Source: Ahrensia sp. (GTDB lineage Bacteria; Pseudomonadota; Alphaproteobacteria; Rhizobiales; Rhizobiaceae). Taken from it: 5,739 nucleotides of DNA. Location: assembly GCA_024639025.1 (NCBI GenBank), contig JAHEJF010000034.1:1-5739 (forward strand), in the 5' to 3' direction. The notes under the pieces were generated by a model. The model was not told the DNA's origin. It searched no databases and worked only from the letters and a program-made list of their open reading frames with translations. Position 1 is the first letter of the stretch. Every line of letters begins with the position of its first letter. Shown here one piece after another: positions 1 to 5,739 of this stretch. The position numbers and the translations under genes are program-made.

Positions 1-1191
1 TGAGCTCTCTGCAGCTTTTTCTGTCGAAGTGTCCGCTGTTTCGGAAGTAGAGTTCTCGAACTCCAGCGCCTCGATCCTGTTTCCGCGCTTGGTGAGCTTG
101 TCGGTGGAAATCAGAATGTCATCTATGTCCTTGTTTGCCTGGCCGAAATGGGTTTGCAGCTTGCGCACCCTGTCATCCAGGCGACCCAAATCCTCCATCA
201 GGCGCAGCACTTCCGTCTGGATCAAATGGGCTTGTTCGCGCATCCGCGCATCTTTCAGCAAGGCTTGGATTACCTGGATAGAAAGCATCAGCAGCGACGG
301 CGATACGATCACGATACGGGACTTGTGAGCCTTTTGAACAATGCTTTCATAATGTTCGTGAATATCGGCAAAAATGCTCTCGGAGGGCACAAACATGAAA
401 GCGGTATCCTGCGTTTCACCTGCGATCAGATACTTGCTGGCGATGTCTTTTATGTGCACATCCATATCGGTTCGAAATTGTTGTGCGTGGCTGCCGCTGG
501 ATGCTCCGTCCTTTGCATTGCGTGCAGCATTCCAGCTTTCCATCGGAAACTTGGCATCAATTACAAGAACCGGGGCATCATTGGGCATTTTGATGGTACA
601 GTCGGGACGCTTGCCATTTGAAAGGGTCGGCTGAAACTCGAACGCACCCATTGGCAAACCATCCGAAATAATCGTCTCCATCCGGCTCTGCCCAAAGGCA
701 CCGCGGGTTTGCTTGTTGGACAGGATGCTTTGCAATTCGACCACATTACCCGCAAGCTGACTGATATTGTCCTGCGCCTTGTCAATTACAGCAAGGCGCT
801 CCTGCAATTTGCTGAGGTTTTCATGCGTGGCCTTTTGCTGGTCAGTCATGGTCTGACCTATGCGCGTCGTCATGGAATCAAGGCGCTTGTTGATCGATTC
901 ATTGACTTCATTCTGACGGGAGCCAAAAACCTCGGCGATGCTTGATAGCCGCCCTTGCATTTCGGCCTGGCTTTTCAATATCTCCGCCACGCGATCTTCA
1001 GCCTCGATGGCCTGTTGCCTGGCCAGTTCTATCTCGGCTTTTCGCCGCGCCCCGTTTCGCCAGGAGGTCCAGGCAAAAGCAAGCAGCATGACTATCAGCG
1101 CGCCCGCACCCAGCAAAATCAGATCACCATAGGTTACCGGTGTGGTGCCAATGCTGAAGGCTGTTGCACTAAAATCAATTGTTACGTTCAT
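1..1191 (-). CDS. rmuC: RmuC family DNA recombination protein (C-terminus cut by window edge)
   Basis: I translated the minus strand by hand: 397 sense codons run from ATG at 1191 to the window edge without a stop. Residues about 23-42 form one hydrophobic N-terminal membrane segment. Residues about 50-155 are charged and Gln/Glu-rich, as expected of the family's coiled coil. The RmuC domain follows at about 155-375, with TRGAFGQ (162-168), VIDAKFP (210-216) and FVPSES (267-272). RmuC is a predicted membrane-anchored protein with a nuclease-like fold; in E. coli it limits inversion at short inverted repeats. The D-x-K within IDAKFP fits a PD-(D/E)XK-type core, which is inference. The start is well fixed: an in-frame TAA lies at 1203-1201, with no other start codon between it and the ATG. 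The Shine-Dalgarno sequence is weak. The last 20 or so residues are Ser/Thr/Glu-rich, so the true stop is probably just outside the window. The gene is divergent from def. Confidence 0.93.
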   Translation of the reverse strand, partial: MNVTIDFSATAFSIGTTPVTYGDLILLGAGALIVMLLAFAWTSWRNGARRKAEIELARQQAIEAEDRVAEILKSQAEMQGRLSSIAEVFGSRQNEVNESINKRLDSMTTRIGQTMTDQQKATHENLSKLQERLAVIDKAQDNISQLAGNVVELQSILSNKQTRGAFGQSRMETIISDGLPMGAFEFQPTLSNGKRPDCTIKMPNDAPVLVIDAKFPMESWNAARNAKDGASSGSHAQQFRTDMDVHIKDIASKYLIAGETQDTAFMFVPSESIFADIHEHYESIVQKAHKSRIVIVSPSLLMLSIQVIQALLKDARMREQAHLIQTEVLRLMEDLGRLDDRVRKLQTHFGQANKDIDDILISTDKLTKRGNRIEALEFENSTSETADTSTEKAAESS

Positions 1192-1206
1192 GTTTGCATC
1201 TTAAGT

Positions 1207-1244
1207 GATTCGTCCGTTCAGACATATTGACGATTGTCCGTTCA
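1207..1244. repeat. 9-bp direct repeat in the rmuC/def divergent intergenic region
   Basis: GTCCGTTCA occurs at 1212-1220 and again at 1236-1244, with starts 24 bp apart. Each copy is preceded by GATT (1207-1210, one base before the first copy; 1232-1235, directly abutting the second). The pair sits in the 70-bp gap from which rmuC and def are transcribed in opposite directions. It could be a regulator site or a remnant of local duplication. TTGACG at 1227-1232 resembles a -35 box for def, but no convincing -10 follows at the right spacing. Confidence 0.5.
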
Positions 1245-1282
1245 AATCCTAGGTGAAGCGCATGAGCATATTGCCGATTGTC
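1223..1282 (+). repeat. 16-bp imperfect direct repeat across the def start
   Basis: CATATTGACGATTGTC at 1223-1238 recurs as CATATTGCCGATTGTC at 1267-1282: 15 of 16 bases match, with a 44-bp offset. The first copy is untranslated. The second encodes part of residues 2-7 of deformylase, directly after the ATG. The bases between the copies are not otherwise conserved. A 15/16 match this close is unlikely to be chance, so a small duplication or a duplicated binding site is the simplest reading. Confidence 0.5.
1251..1255 (+). promoter_or_regulatory. Shine-Dalgarno sequence that decides the def start
   Basis: AGGTG lies six bases upstream of ATG 1262, a standard spacing. The alternative upstream GTG at 1253 is itself part of this ribosome-binding sequence, so it is unlikely to be the initiator. 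The encoded N-terminus [12 protein letters not shown] also matches where the family normally begins. Confidence 0.8.
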
Positions 1283-1777
1283 GTCATTCCCGATCCGATC
1301 CTGCGCGAGCCGTCAAAGCCGGTTGAGCGCGTCGACGACAGCTTGCGAAAATTTGCCGACAATATGCTCGAGACCATGTATGACGCGCCCGGGGTCGGTC
1401 TTGCGGCCATCCAGGTTGCCGAACCCATTCGAATGCTGACGGTCGATGTCTCCGAGAAGGAAGAAGAGCGACAACCTCAAGTTTTCATCAACCCGAAAAT
1501 CGTTCAGGTGTCAGACACGCCGAATGTCTACGAAGAGGGTTGTCTGTCCATTCCCGATGTCTATGCCGAGATCGAGCGTCCGGCGGAGGTAACGGTTGAG
1601 TATCTCGATCTGTCAGGTGAGCAGAAAACCATCAAGGCTGACGGATTGCTGGCAACCGTATTGCAGCATGAGATCGACCATCTCGATGGCAAATTGTTCA
1701 TCGATTACTTGTCAAAGCTCAAGCGCGAGATGGTCATTCGCAAGTTCAAAAAGCTCGCAAAGCAACGCGCAATCTAG
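1262..1777 (+). CDS. def: Peptide deformylase
   Basis: This 171-residue metalloenzyme removes the N-formyl group from methionine of nascent proteins in the cytoplasm, a step needed before methionine aminopeptidase can act. All three family signatures are present: GVGLAAIQ (44-51), EEGCLS (91-96, metal ligand Cys94) and QHEIDH (135-140, metal ligands His136 and His140, catalytic Glu137). The exact EGCLS and HEIDH forms and the normal length argue for an active type 1 enzyme rather than a degenerate paralogue. The basic C-terminal helix ([16 protein letters not shown], about 152-167) is typical of proteobacterial forms that dock on the ribosome. The gene shares its pathway with fmt but is separated from it by an opposing small gene. 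Its TAG (1775-1777) overlaps the stop of that gene, leaving no room for a terminator between them. Confidence 0.98.
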   Translation: MSILPIVVIPDPILREPSKPVERVDDSLRKFADNMLETMYDAPGVGLAAIQVAEPIRMLTVDVSEKEEERQPQVFINPKIVQVSDTPNVYEEGCLSIPDVYAEIERPAEVTVEYLDLSGEQKTIKADGLLATVLQHEIDHLDGKLFIDYLSKLKREMVIRKFKKLAKQRAI

Positions 1778-2043
1778 GTGATCAGTGCCTTGGCTGATTG
1801 CACTGCAGCGATGGCGGCATCGGGCTGAAAAATCACAATGGTTGCGTACACCATTGTAAAATAGGCAGTCCAGACTGCGATCTTTTCGCCGGTTGGAATG
1901 ACGCGCCTGTTTTGAAGCGATTCTGCTTTGTACAATTTTGCCGAGTGAACTTTTTCATAGGAAATGTTTCTGGGAGTGAGACGACCGAAGTATTGGGTTT
2001 GTTTACGCATAACATCAATCCTTGCCTGCTTTTTGGCTTCCAC
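1774..2043 (-). CDS. Small basic single-pass membrane protein, unrecognised
   Basis: I do not recognise this 89-residue protein. The first half is strongly basic, with about 13 Lys/Arg against 5 acidic residues. It is followed by one hydrophobic segment (about 55-72, [18 protein letters not shown]) and an Ala-rich tail (74-89). A cytoplasmic basic N-terminus with one inner-membrane helix is the natural topology; this is inference. Three signs support a real gene: a strong GGAGG (2053-2049) five bases before GTG 2043, a perfect TATAAT box upstream, and a stop codon placed exactly against the def stop. The start is GTG 2043 on the strength of that ribosome-binding site; ATG 2010 is the fallback. 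It lies antisense between def and fmt, which are often adjacent in related bacteria. The function is unknown. Confidence 0.75.
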   Translation of the reverse strand: MEAKKQARIDVMRKQTQYFGRLTPRNISYEKVHSAKLYKAESLQNRRVIPTGEKIAVWTAYFTMVYATIVIFQPDAAIAAVQSAKALIT

Positions 2044-2048
2044 TTTTA

Positions 2049-2053
2049 CCTCC
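2049..2053 (-). promoter_or_regulatory. Strong Shine-Dalgarno sequence for the small membrane protein gene
   Basis: On the minus strand GGAGG is followed by five bases (TAAAA) and then GTG at 2043. It is the best ribosome-binding site in the window, and it selects the GTG start over the internal ATG at 2010. Confidence 0.8.
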
Positions 2054-2086
2054 AGTTAACCCGGTTCCCATGAACTCCCGGTTTAG

Positions 2087-2115
2087 ATTATATGTGCAAT
2101 TTTATGGATACTGAA
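2087..2115 (-). promoter_or_regulatory. Candidate sigma-70-type promoter for the small membrane protein gene
   Basis: A perfect minus-strand TATAAT occupies 2092-2087. Seventeen bases upstream is TTCAGT (2115-2110), a weak -35 matching the consensus at three of six positions. Transcription would start near 2080, giving a leader of about 37 bases before GTG 2043. The heptamer CCCGGTT (plus strand) is directly repeated at 2060-2066 and 2077-2083, around the expected start point, and might be an operator. No equally good plus-strand promoter for fmt was seen in this gap. Confidence 0.5.
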
Positions 2116-2129
2116 AAAAGGCGTTAACA

Positions 2130-3056
2130 ATGCGCATCATCTTCATGGGAACGCCAGCCTTTTCGGTCCCCACACTCCAAGCCCTTGTCGATGCTGGTCA
2201 CGATGTGGTGGCCTGTTATTCGCAACCACCGCGTCCGGCGGGCAGGCGCGGGCTGGAACTGAGAAAATCTCCGGTCCATGAACGGGCCGAAGAACTGGGC
2301 ATTCAAACCCGCACACCAAAATCACTCAAATCTGAGACAGAACAAAAAGCTTTTTCCGATCTGGGTGCCGATGTTGCGGTTGTGGTCGCCTATGGGTTGT
2401 TGTTGCCAAAGCCGATATTGGATGCACCCAGGATGGGTTGCTACAACGGCCATGCGTCGCTCTTGCCGCGCTGGCGCGGTGCTGCGCCCATCCAACGCGC
2501 CATAATGGCTGGTGATACACAGACCGGCATGATGATCATGAAAATGGACGAGGGGCTTGACACCGGTGATATCGCATTGGCCCAATCCGTGCCCATTGGG
2601 CCCGACGCAACAACAGGTGAATTACACGACACATTGGCCTTGGTCGGAGCAGATTTAATGGTAAGGGCTGTGGCCGCGCTTGAGCGTGGCGGCCTGTCAT
2701 TGACGCCGCAGGAAGAAACCGGTGTTCTCTACGCATCCAAAATCGAGAAAGCCGAGTCAAAGATAGATTTTACCAAGACCGCCGCACAGACCCATAACAT
2801 AATTCGAGGTCTGTCGCCTTTCCCCGGAGCCTGGTGCGAAATGCGCATTGGCGAAAAGTGGGAACGTGTAAAACTGCTTGGAAGTCAATTGTTGAGCGAA
2901 GCAAAGTTGTCGCCGGGCACTGCCGAACAGGGTTCTGGTTTAGTAATCGGATGTGAGGATGGCGCGGTTAAGATAACCCGATTGCAAAAGGCGGGCTCAA
3001 AGGCAATGAGTGCGGAAGAGTTTCTGCGTGGCGCACCTGTGCTGGCTGTTCGCTAA
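2130..3056 (+). CDS. fmt: Methionyl-tRNA formyltransferase
   Basis: This enzyme transfers a formyl group from 10-formyltetrahydrofolate to Met on initiator tRNA in the cytoplasm. The N-terminus [16 protein letters not shown] begins the Rossmann-like catalytic domain. The signature [13 protein letters not shown] spans 110-122. The catalytic triad equivalents Asn106, His108 and Asp144 (in EGLDTGD) are all present and fall on the same numbers as in E. coli. The residue between Asn106 and His108 is Gly, where many bacterial enzymes carry Ile or Val. The loop at about 32-47 ([16 protein letters not shown]) is the basic tRNA-contacting insertion. The C-terminal tRNA-binding domain covers about 205-308. 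The length of 308 is normal. AAGG at 2118-2121 lies eight bases before the ATG. A hairpin-bearing repeat begins at its stop codon. Confidence 0.98.
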   Translation: MRIIFMGTPAFSVPTLQALVDAGHDVVACYSQPPRPAGRRGLELRKSPVHERAEELGIQTRTPKSLKSETEQKAFSDLGADVAVVVAYGLLLPKPILDAPRMGCYNGHASLLPRWRGAAPIQRAIMAGDTQTGMMIMKMDEGLDTGDIALAQSVPIGPDATTGELHDTLALVGADLMVRAVAALERGGLSLTPQEETGVLYASKIEKAESKIDFTKTAAQTHNIIRGLSPFPGAWCEMRIGEKWERVKLLGSQLLSEAKLSPGTAEQGSGLVIGCEDGAVKITRLQKAGSKAMSAEEFLRGAPVLAVR

Positions 3057-3116
3057 AGCGTTTCAGTCTTCAACTGAAACGCTGGCAAGGATTTGGGCAT
3101 TGAAAACATTGCATAA
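3054..3116 (+). repeat. Hairpin-bearing repeat, copy 1, starting at the fmt stop codon
   Basis: The first triplet is the fmt stop TAA. Immediately after it, AGCGTTTCAGT (3057-3067), loop CTTCA and ACTGAAACGCT (3073-3083) form a perfect 11-bp inverted repeat. A conserved tail continues to 3116 and includes CATTGAAAA. By hand alignment 55 of 63 positions match copy 2 at 3951-4013, and weaker similarity extends to about 3132 with a 2-base gap. The hairpin is not followed by a T-run, so it does not look like a classical intrinsic terminator. It resembles the dispersed palindromic intergenic repeats common in rhizobial genomes, a general likeness rather than an identified family. Confidence 0.85.
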
Positions 3117-3154
3117 TTTATGGCGCTTCGCGACGACCACCACGCGTCCGGCGC

Positions 3155-3183
3155 TAGACAATTTGGCTGCTGCAGCCTATCAG
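3155..3183 (+). promoter_or_regulatory. Candidate promoter for truA
   Basis: TAGACA (3155-3160, five of six matches to TTGACA) is followed after 17 bases by TATCAG (3178-3183, four of six matches to TATAAT). The predicted start is near 3190, giving a leader of about 17 bases before ATG 3207 that carries the AAGAG ribosome-binding sequence. The spacer contains the short inverted repeat GGCTG-CTG-CAGCC (3165-3177), which could be a binding site. truA may also be read through from fmt. Confidence 0.35.
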
Positions 3184-3206
3184 GCAATGCAAGCCAAGAG
3201 ATTTTC

Positions 3207-3953
3207 ATGCCACGCTACAAATTGACAGTTGAATATGACGGGACGCCGTATGTCGGCTGGCAGCGCCAGAAAACCGGGCGTGGTGTTCAGGCAGCGGTCG
3301 AGGATGCGATCAGGCAATTCAGCCAGCAGGATGTCACTTTGCAGGTCGCTGGCCGCACGGATGCCGGTGTACATGCGTGGGGGCAGGTGTGCCACGCCGA
3401 CTTGCACAAGGATTGGAACCCGGACACTGTTCGCGACGCGATCAACAATTACTTGATGGTCGGAGGCGAGAGCGTGTCGGTTCTTGCTGCAGAAAAGGTG
3501 TCCGATGACTTTCATGCCCGCTTTTCGGCTACGGCACGCCTTTATGTTTATCGCATCATCAATCAGAGCGCGCCTCCTGCATTGGACCGGGAACGCGCCT
3601 GGTGGGTGCGCCGTCCCCTGGATGCCCAATTGATGCATGAAAGCGCTCAGCCCTTGCTGGGTCAGCATGATTTCACCACTTTCCGAGCCGCCCAGTGTCA
3701 GGCAAAGTCGCCGATCAAGACGCTTGATCGCCTCGATGTCACACGTCACGGCAAGCATATCGAGTTTGTCGTCTACGCCCGCAGCTTCTTGCACAATCAG
3801 GTGCGATCCATAGTTGGATCGCTCAAGCTTGTTGGCGAAAAGAACTGGGCACCAGAAGATCTGATAGAGGCGCTGGAAGCCAGGGATCACCAGCGTTGTG
3901 GCGCGCTCGCTCCCTCATGCGGGCTTTATTTGAAGCAAGTCGAATACGACTAG
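3207..3953 (+). CDS. truA: tRNA pseudouridine(38-40) synthase
   Basis: TruA converts uridines 38, 39 and 40 in the tRNA anticodon arm to pseudouridine. The 248-residue protein begins [19 protein letters not shown]. It carries the catalytic motif GRTDAGVHA (49-57) with nucleophile Asp52, the conserved RLYVYRI (111-117) containing the active-site Tyr, DFTTFRA (155-161), [13 protein letters not shown] (194-206) and a C-terminal CGLYL (238-242). Length and motif order are normal. The frame stays open upstream to 3120, but that extension overlaps the repeat and does not look like TruA. ATG 3207 has AAGAG six bases ahead and places the family N-terminus correctly. It is 150 bp downstream of fmt on the same strand. 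The stop TAG is the first triplet of the second repeat copy. Confidence 0.98.
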   Translation: MPRYKLTVEYDGTPYVGWQRQKTGRGVQAAVEDAIRQFSQQDVTLQVAGRTDAGVHAWGQVCHADLHKDWNPDTVRDAINNYLMVGGESVSVLAAEKVSDDFHARFSATARLYVYRIINQSAPPALDRERAWWVRRPLDAQLMHESAQPLLGQHDFTTFRAAQCQAKSPIKTLDRLDVTRHGKHIEFVVYARSFLHNQVRSIVGSLKLVGEKNWAPEDLIEALEARDHQRCGALAPSCGLYLKQVEYD

Positions 3954-4013
3954 AGCGTTTCAGTCTTCAATTGAAACGCTGGTACGGATTAGGTCATTGA
4001 AAATATTGGATAA
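3951..4013 (+). repeat. Hairpin-bearing repeat, copy 2, starting at the truA stop codon
   Basis: The first triplet is the truA stop TAG. AGCGTTTCAGT (3954-3964), loop CTTCA and ATTGAAACGCT (3970-3980) form the same 11-bp stem as copy 1. The single C-to-T change in the 3' arm makes one G·U pair in a plus-strand transcript. The conserved tail follows to 4013, and weaker similarity reaches about 4027. It lies in the 125-bp gap between truA and the converging membrane-protein gene. No T-run follows in either direction, so a terminator role is not evident from sequence alone. Confidence 0.85.
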
Positions 4014-4078
4014 ATCCGGGTGTCGCGATTCCATCACAGGCTGTCAGTGTTTAGTACATGGAAGCCTAGATGCGAGTT

Positions 4079-4669
4079 TTAAGGACTGGGGCTAATGCCC
4101 AGCGCTGATTGCAGATAAAACATGATGGCAATCAGAATCATGAACTCTCCAACCACCAGCGCGGCTGCAACCACCATGTCACATTCCAACGCGATTCGCG
4201 TAACGCGAATTTGGATTCCGACAACGACCAAAAGGAAGATAAAAGCCAATAATACTAGCGGCGCTATTGTGCCAAACGTCAGTCCCAACAAAATGATGAC
4301 GATGTAGGCATAGACGATCGGAACAGTGAGCCAGTTGCGGACAATAATCAGATGCGAGAATCGATGTGCGAAACCCAAGGGCTTTAAAATCAAAGCAAGC
4401 ACGAAGATCGGCAGGAACCAGAGTACGAGTTCGATGATAGCCGAGAAGATCACGATCCGGACCATGGTGAGTTGGACGCCTTCCATGATCAGATCGCGCG
4501 CTTCAACCACCCAGCTGAAGAACATGGCTGGCAGCGCCCATATGATCGCGGCAAAGGATCGCCAGAAACCATCGCTGGTAATATCCATGTCATTCAACGC
4601 GGCCGCATCGCTGCGGACAATGCGAAGAACGCGCTCAATATGGTAAAACCCATAATCAAAATCGATCAT
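4079..4669 (-). CDS. Multi-pass membrane protein downstream of dapE, unrecognised
   Basis: I do not recognise a family for this 196-residue protein. After a polar N-terminus of about 35 residues there are roughly five hydrophobic segments: about 36-55, 72-96, 113-131, 135-152 and 166-188. It is therefore an integral inner-membrane protein, by inference. Loops are short and there is no obvious catalytic motif, nucleotide-binding loop or metal cluster. Possible landmarks are KPLGFAHRFSHLIIVRNW (96-113), a basic loop before the third segment, and GIQIRVTRIALECD (151-164) before the last. Its ATG (4669-4667) overlaps the dapE stop as ATGA, so translation is probably coupled to dapE and the two share a transcript. 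A clear independent Shine-Dalgarno sequence is lacking. A role linked to dapE is not shown. The gene ends in TAA, converging on truA. Confidence 0.85.
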   Translation of the reverse strand: MIDFDYGFYHIERVLRIVRSDAAALNDMDITSDGFWRSFAAIIWALPAMFFSWVVEARDLIMEGVQLTMVRIVIFSAIIELVLWFLPIFVLALILKPLGFAHRFSHLIIVRNWLTVPIVYAYIVIILLGLTFGTIAPLVLLAFIFLLVVVGIQIRVTRIALECDMVVAAALVVGEFMILIAIMFYLQSALGISPSP

Positions 4670-5739
4670 GCTGCCGCTTCTTTCTGCCGCGCTGCGCTGA
4701 ACCAGTCGCCGATAAAGCGCTCGTAGATCTGCGTCAGGGTCTCAAGGTCATCCAGCGCCACGCACTCGTTGACCTTGTGCATTGTTTGGCCAACCAATCC
4801 AAATTCCACCACTGGGCAGTAATCCTTGATAAACCGGGCATCCGATGTGCCGCCGGTGGTTGACCTTGTGGGCATTTTTCCCGTTATCGCTTCAACGCTG
4901 CTGCCCAATGTTTCAACCAGCGCATCATTTTGCGTCAGAAACACCTGGCTGGGCTGCGGTTGCCATGCAAGTTCGTAGACGATGGGCTTGTCCTTCGTGG
5001 CGCGAAGTCTCTTGTCAGAGCACGCCGTGTCCAAGCGGTTTGTAATCTCCGTCTTAAGGCTTTCGACGCTCCATAAGTCATTGAAACGGATATTGAAAAC
5101 AGCCTCTGCCTTGGCGGGAATGACGTTAATCGCGCCGCCAACCACATCCAGCAGATTGACTTCCAGATTGCTGGATTGAAAGGCTTCGGTTCCCTCATCA
5201 AGCGGCGGAGCAAGCAAAGCGTCCAGCAATGTGATCAAGCCGCGTGTAGGGCTATCAGCCAAGTGCGGATACGCTGTGTGACCCTGGGTGCCTTCAACGG
5301 TTAACGTGCCTGAAAGTGAACCACGCCGGCCAATTTTCATCATGTCGCCGATGGAACCGGGATTTGTTGGCTCGCCCAGAATGCAAGCATCCCAGGTCTC
5401 ACCCTTTTCAGCTGCCCATTTAAGCAGCTTGTTGGAGCCATTGATTGCTGGGCCTTCCTCGTCACCTGTGATCAGAAACGAGACAGAGCCCGGCACCGAT
5501 CCATTGTTTTGGATGAATCTGGCCAAGGCAGAGACAAAGCAGGCGATGCCGCCTTTCATGTCGACCGCGCCGCGACCGTACATCAGTCCGTCACTGATCG
5601 TTGCACTGAAGGGATCGTGCGTCCAGGCCGCCGCGTCACCGACCGGCACAACATCTGTATGGCCGGCAAACATCAGATGCGGACCATTGCCCGAGAGCCG
5701 GGCATACAAATTCTCGATATCGGGCGTATCCTTGTCGGT
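4666..5739 (-). CDS. dapE: Succinyl-diaminopimelate desuccinylase (N-terminus cut by window edge)
   Basis: DapE is a dinuclear zinc hydrolase of the M20 family. It splits N-succinyl-LL-diaminopimelate to LL-diaminopimelate and succinate in lysine and peptidoglycan synthesis. The window holds 357 in-frame residues, beginning TDKDTPDIENLYARLSG at the edge; about 35-40 N-terminal residues are missing, judged from family numbering. Numbered from the edge, the metal and catalytic residues are all present: His27 and Asp29 in GHTDVVP, Asp60 in GRGAVDMKGG, Glu94-Glu95 in GDEEGP, Glu123 in LGEP, and His321 in GQTMHKVNE. These match the H. influenzae positions 67, 100, 134/135 and 163 with a constant offset of 40. 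The STTGGTSDARF segment near the C-terminus is also typical. The TTG at 5709 is an internal Leu codon, not the start. The stop overlaps the next gene's ATG. Confidence 0.97.
   Translation of the reverse strand, partial: TDKDTPDIENLYARLSGNGPHLMFAGHTDVVPVGDAAAWTHDPFSATISDGLMYGRGAVDMKGGIACFVSALARFIQNNGSVPGSVSFLITGDEEGPAINGSNKLLKWAAEKGETWDACILGEPTNPGSIGDMMKIGRRGSLSGTLTVEGTQGHTAYPHLADSPTRGLITLLDALLAPPLDEGTEAFQSSNLEVNLLDVVGGAINVIPAKAEAVFNIRFNDLWSVESLKTEITNRLDTACSDKRLRATKDKPIVYELAWQPQPSQVFLTQNDALVETLGSSVEAITGKMPTRSTTGGTSDARFIKDYCPVVEFGLVGQTMHKVNECVALDDLETLTQIYERFIGDWFSAARQKEAAA

Noticed and set aside
148..621. A 157-codon plus-strand open frame within the rmuC region
   Set aside because: The minus-strand rmuC frame is continuous with all family motifs; this is its shadow.
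1253..1261. GTG at 1253 as the def start
   Set aside because: The GTG is part of the AGGTG ribosome-binding sequence for ATG 1262, and the family N-terminus begins at 1262.
2051..2128. Two GTTAAC palindromes (2055-2060, 2123-2128) as CtrA-type sites
   Set aside because: Neither has a second TTAA half-site at the seven-base spacing of the CtrA motif.
3057..3083. Repeat hairpin as an intrinsic terminator of fmt
   Set aside because: The stem is good, but it is followed by GGCAAGG with no T-run; the same holds for copy 2. Rho-dependent or processing roles remain open.
3120..3206. A longer truA start at 3120 that would add 29 residues
   Set aside because: The extension runs out of the repeat element, does not look like a TruA N-terminus, and ATG 3207 has a suitable ribosome-binding sequence.
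3180..3890. A 236-codon open frame on the minus strand opposite truA
   Set aside because: It lies almost wholly antisense to a clear truA, has no recognisable domain and no matching context. Its length is explained by codon bias of the sense gene.
5707..5709. TTG at 5709 as the dapE start
   Set aside because: The frame stays open to the window edge and the residues before it (TDKDTPDIEN) match the expected DapE region, so it is an internal Leu codon.

Overview
The window looks like a housekeeping segment of an alphaproteobacterial chromosome, most likely Hyphomicrobiales (Rhizobiales). The evidence is the def, fmt, truA and dapE neighbourhood with rmuC alongside, together with the style of the encoded proteins. 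Base composition looks moderate, roughly half G+C by eye, which is lowish for that order. I cannot place the genus.

Layout. 1-1191 (minus): rmuC, cut at its C-terminus by the window edge. 1192-1261: a short divergent intergenic region with small direct repeats. 1262-1777 (plus): def, peptide deformylase. 1774-2043 (minus): an unrecognised small basic protein with one membrane segment, convergent with def; the two stop codons overlap in a single CTAG. 2044-2129: divergent intergenic region with a good minus-strand TATAAT box. 2130-3056 (plus): fmt. 3057-3206: intergenic region holding the first copy of a hairpin-bearing repeat and a possible truA promoter. 3207-3953 (plus): truA. 3954-4078: convergent gap with the second repeat copy. 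4079-4669 (minus): an unrecognised protein with about five membrane segments, coupled through an ATGA overlap to dapE at 4666-5739 (minus), which is cut at its N-terminus by the window edge. No gene-free stretch exceeds 150 bases. I saw no tRNA, rRNA, CRISPR array or insertion sequence.

How the genes work together. Fmt formylates initiator Met-tRNA and Def removes the formyl group from new proteins, so these two genes are the start and finish of one cycle. TruA modifies tRNA anticodon arms. DapE supplies diaminopimelate and lysine for the cell wall and protein. RmuC is linked to DNA recombination and genome stability. All five are ordinary core genes.

The least ordinary feature is a pair of related repeats of about 63 bp (55 of 63 bases identical by hand alignment). 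Each begins exactly at the stop codon of fmt or truA, so they bracket truA as direct repeats. Also notable are the small antisense membrane-protein gene separating def from fmt, and a 16-bp near-identical direct repeat spanning the def start. I found no convincing undescribed multi-gene system.
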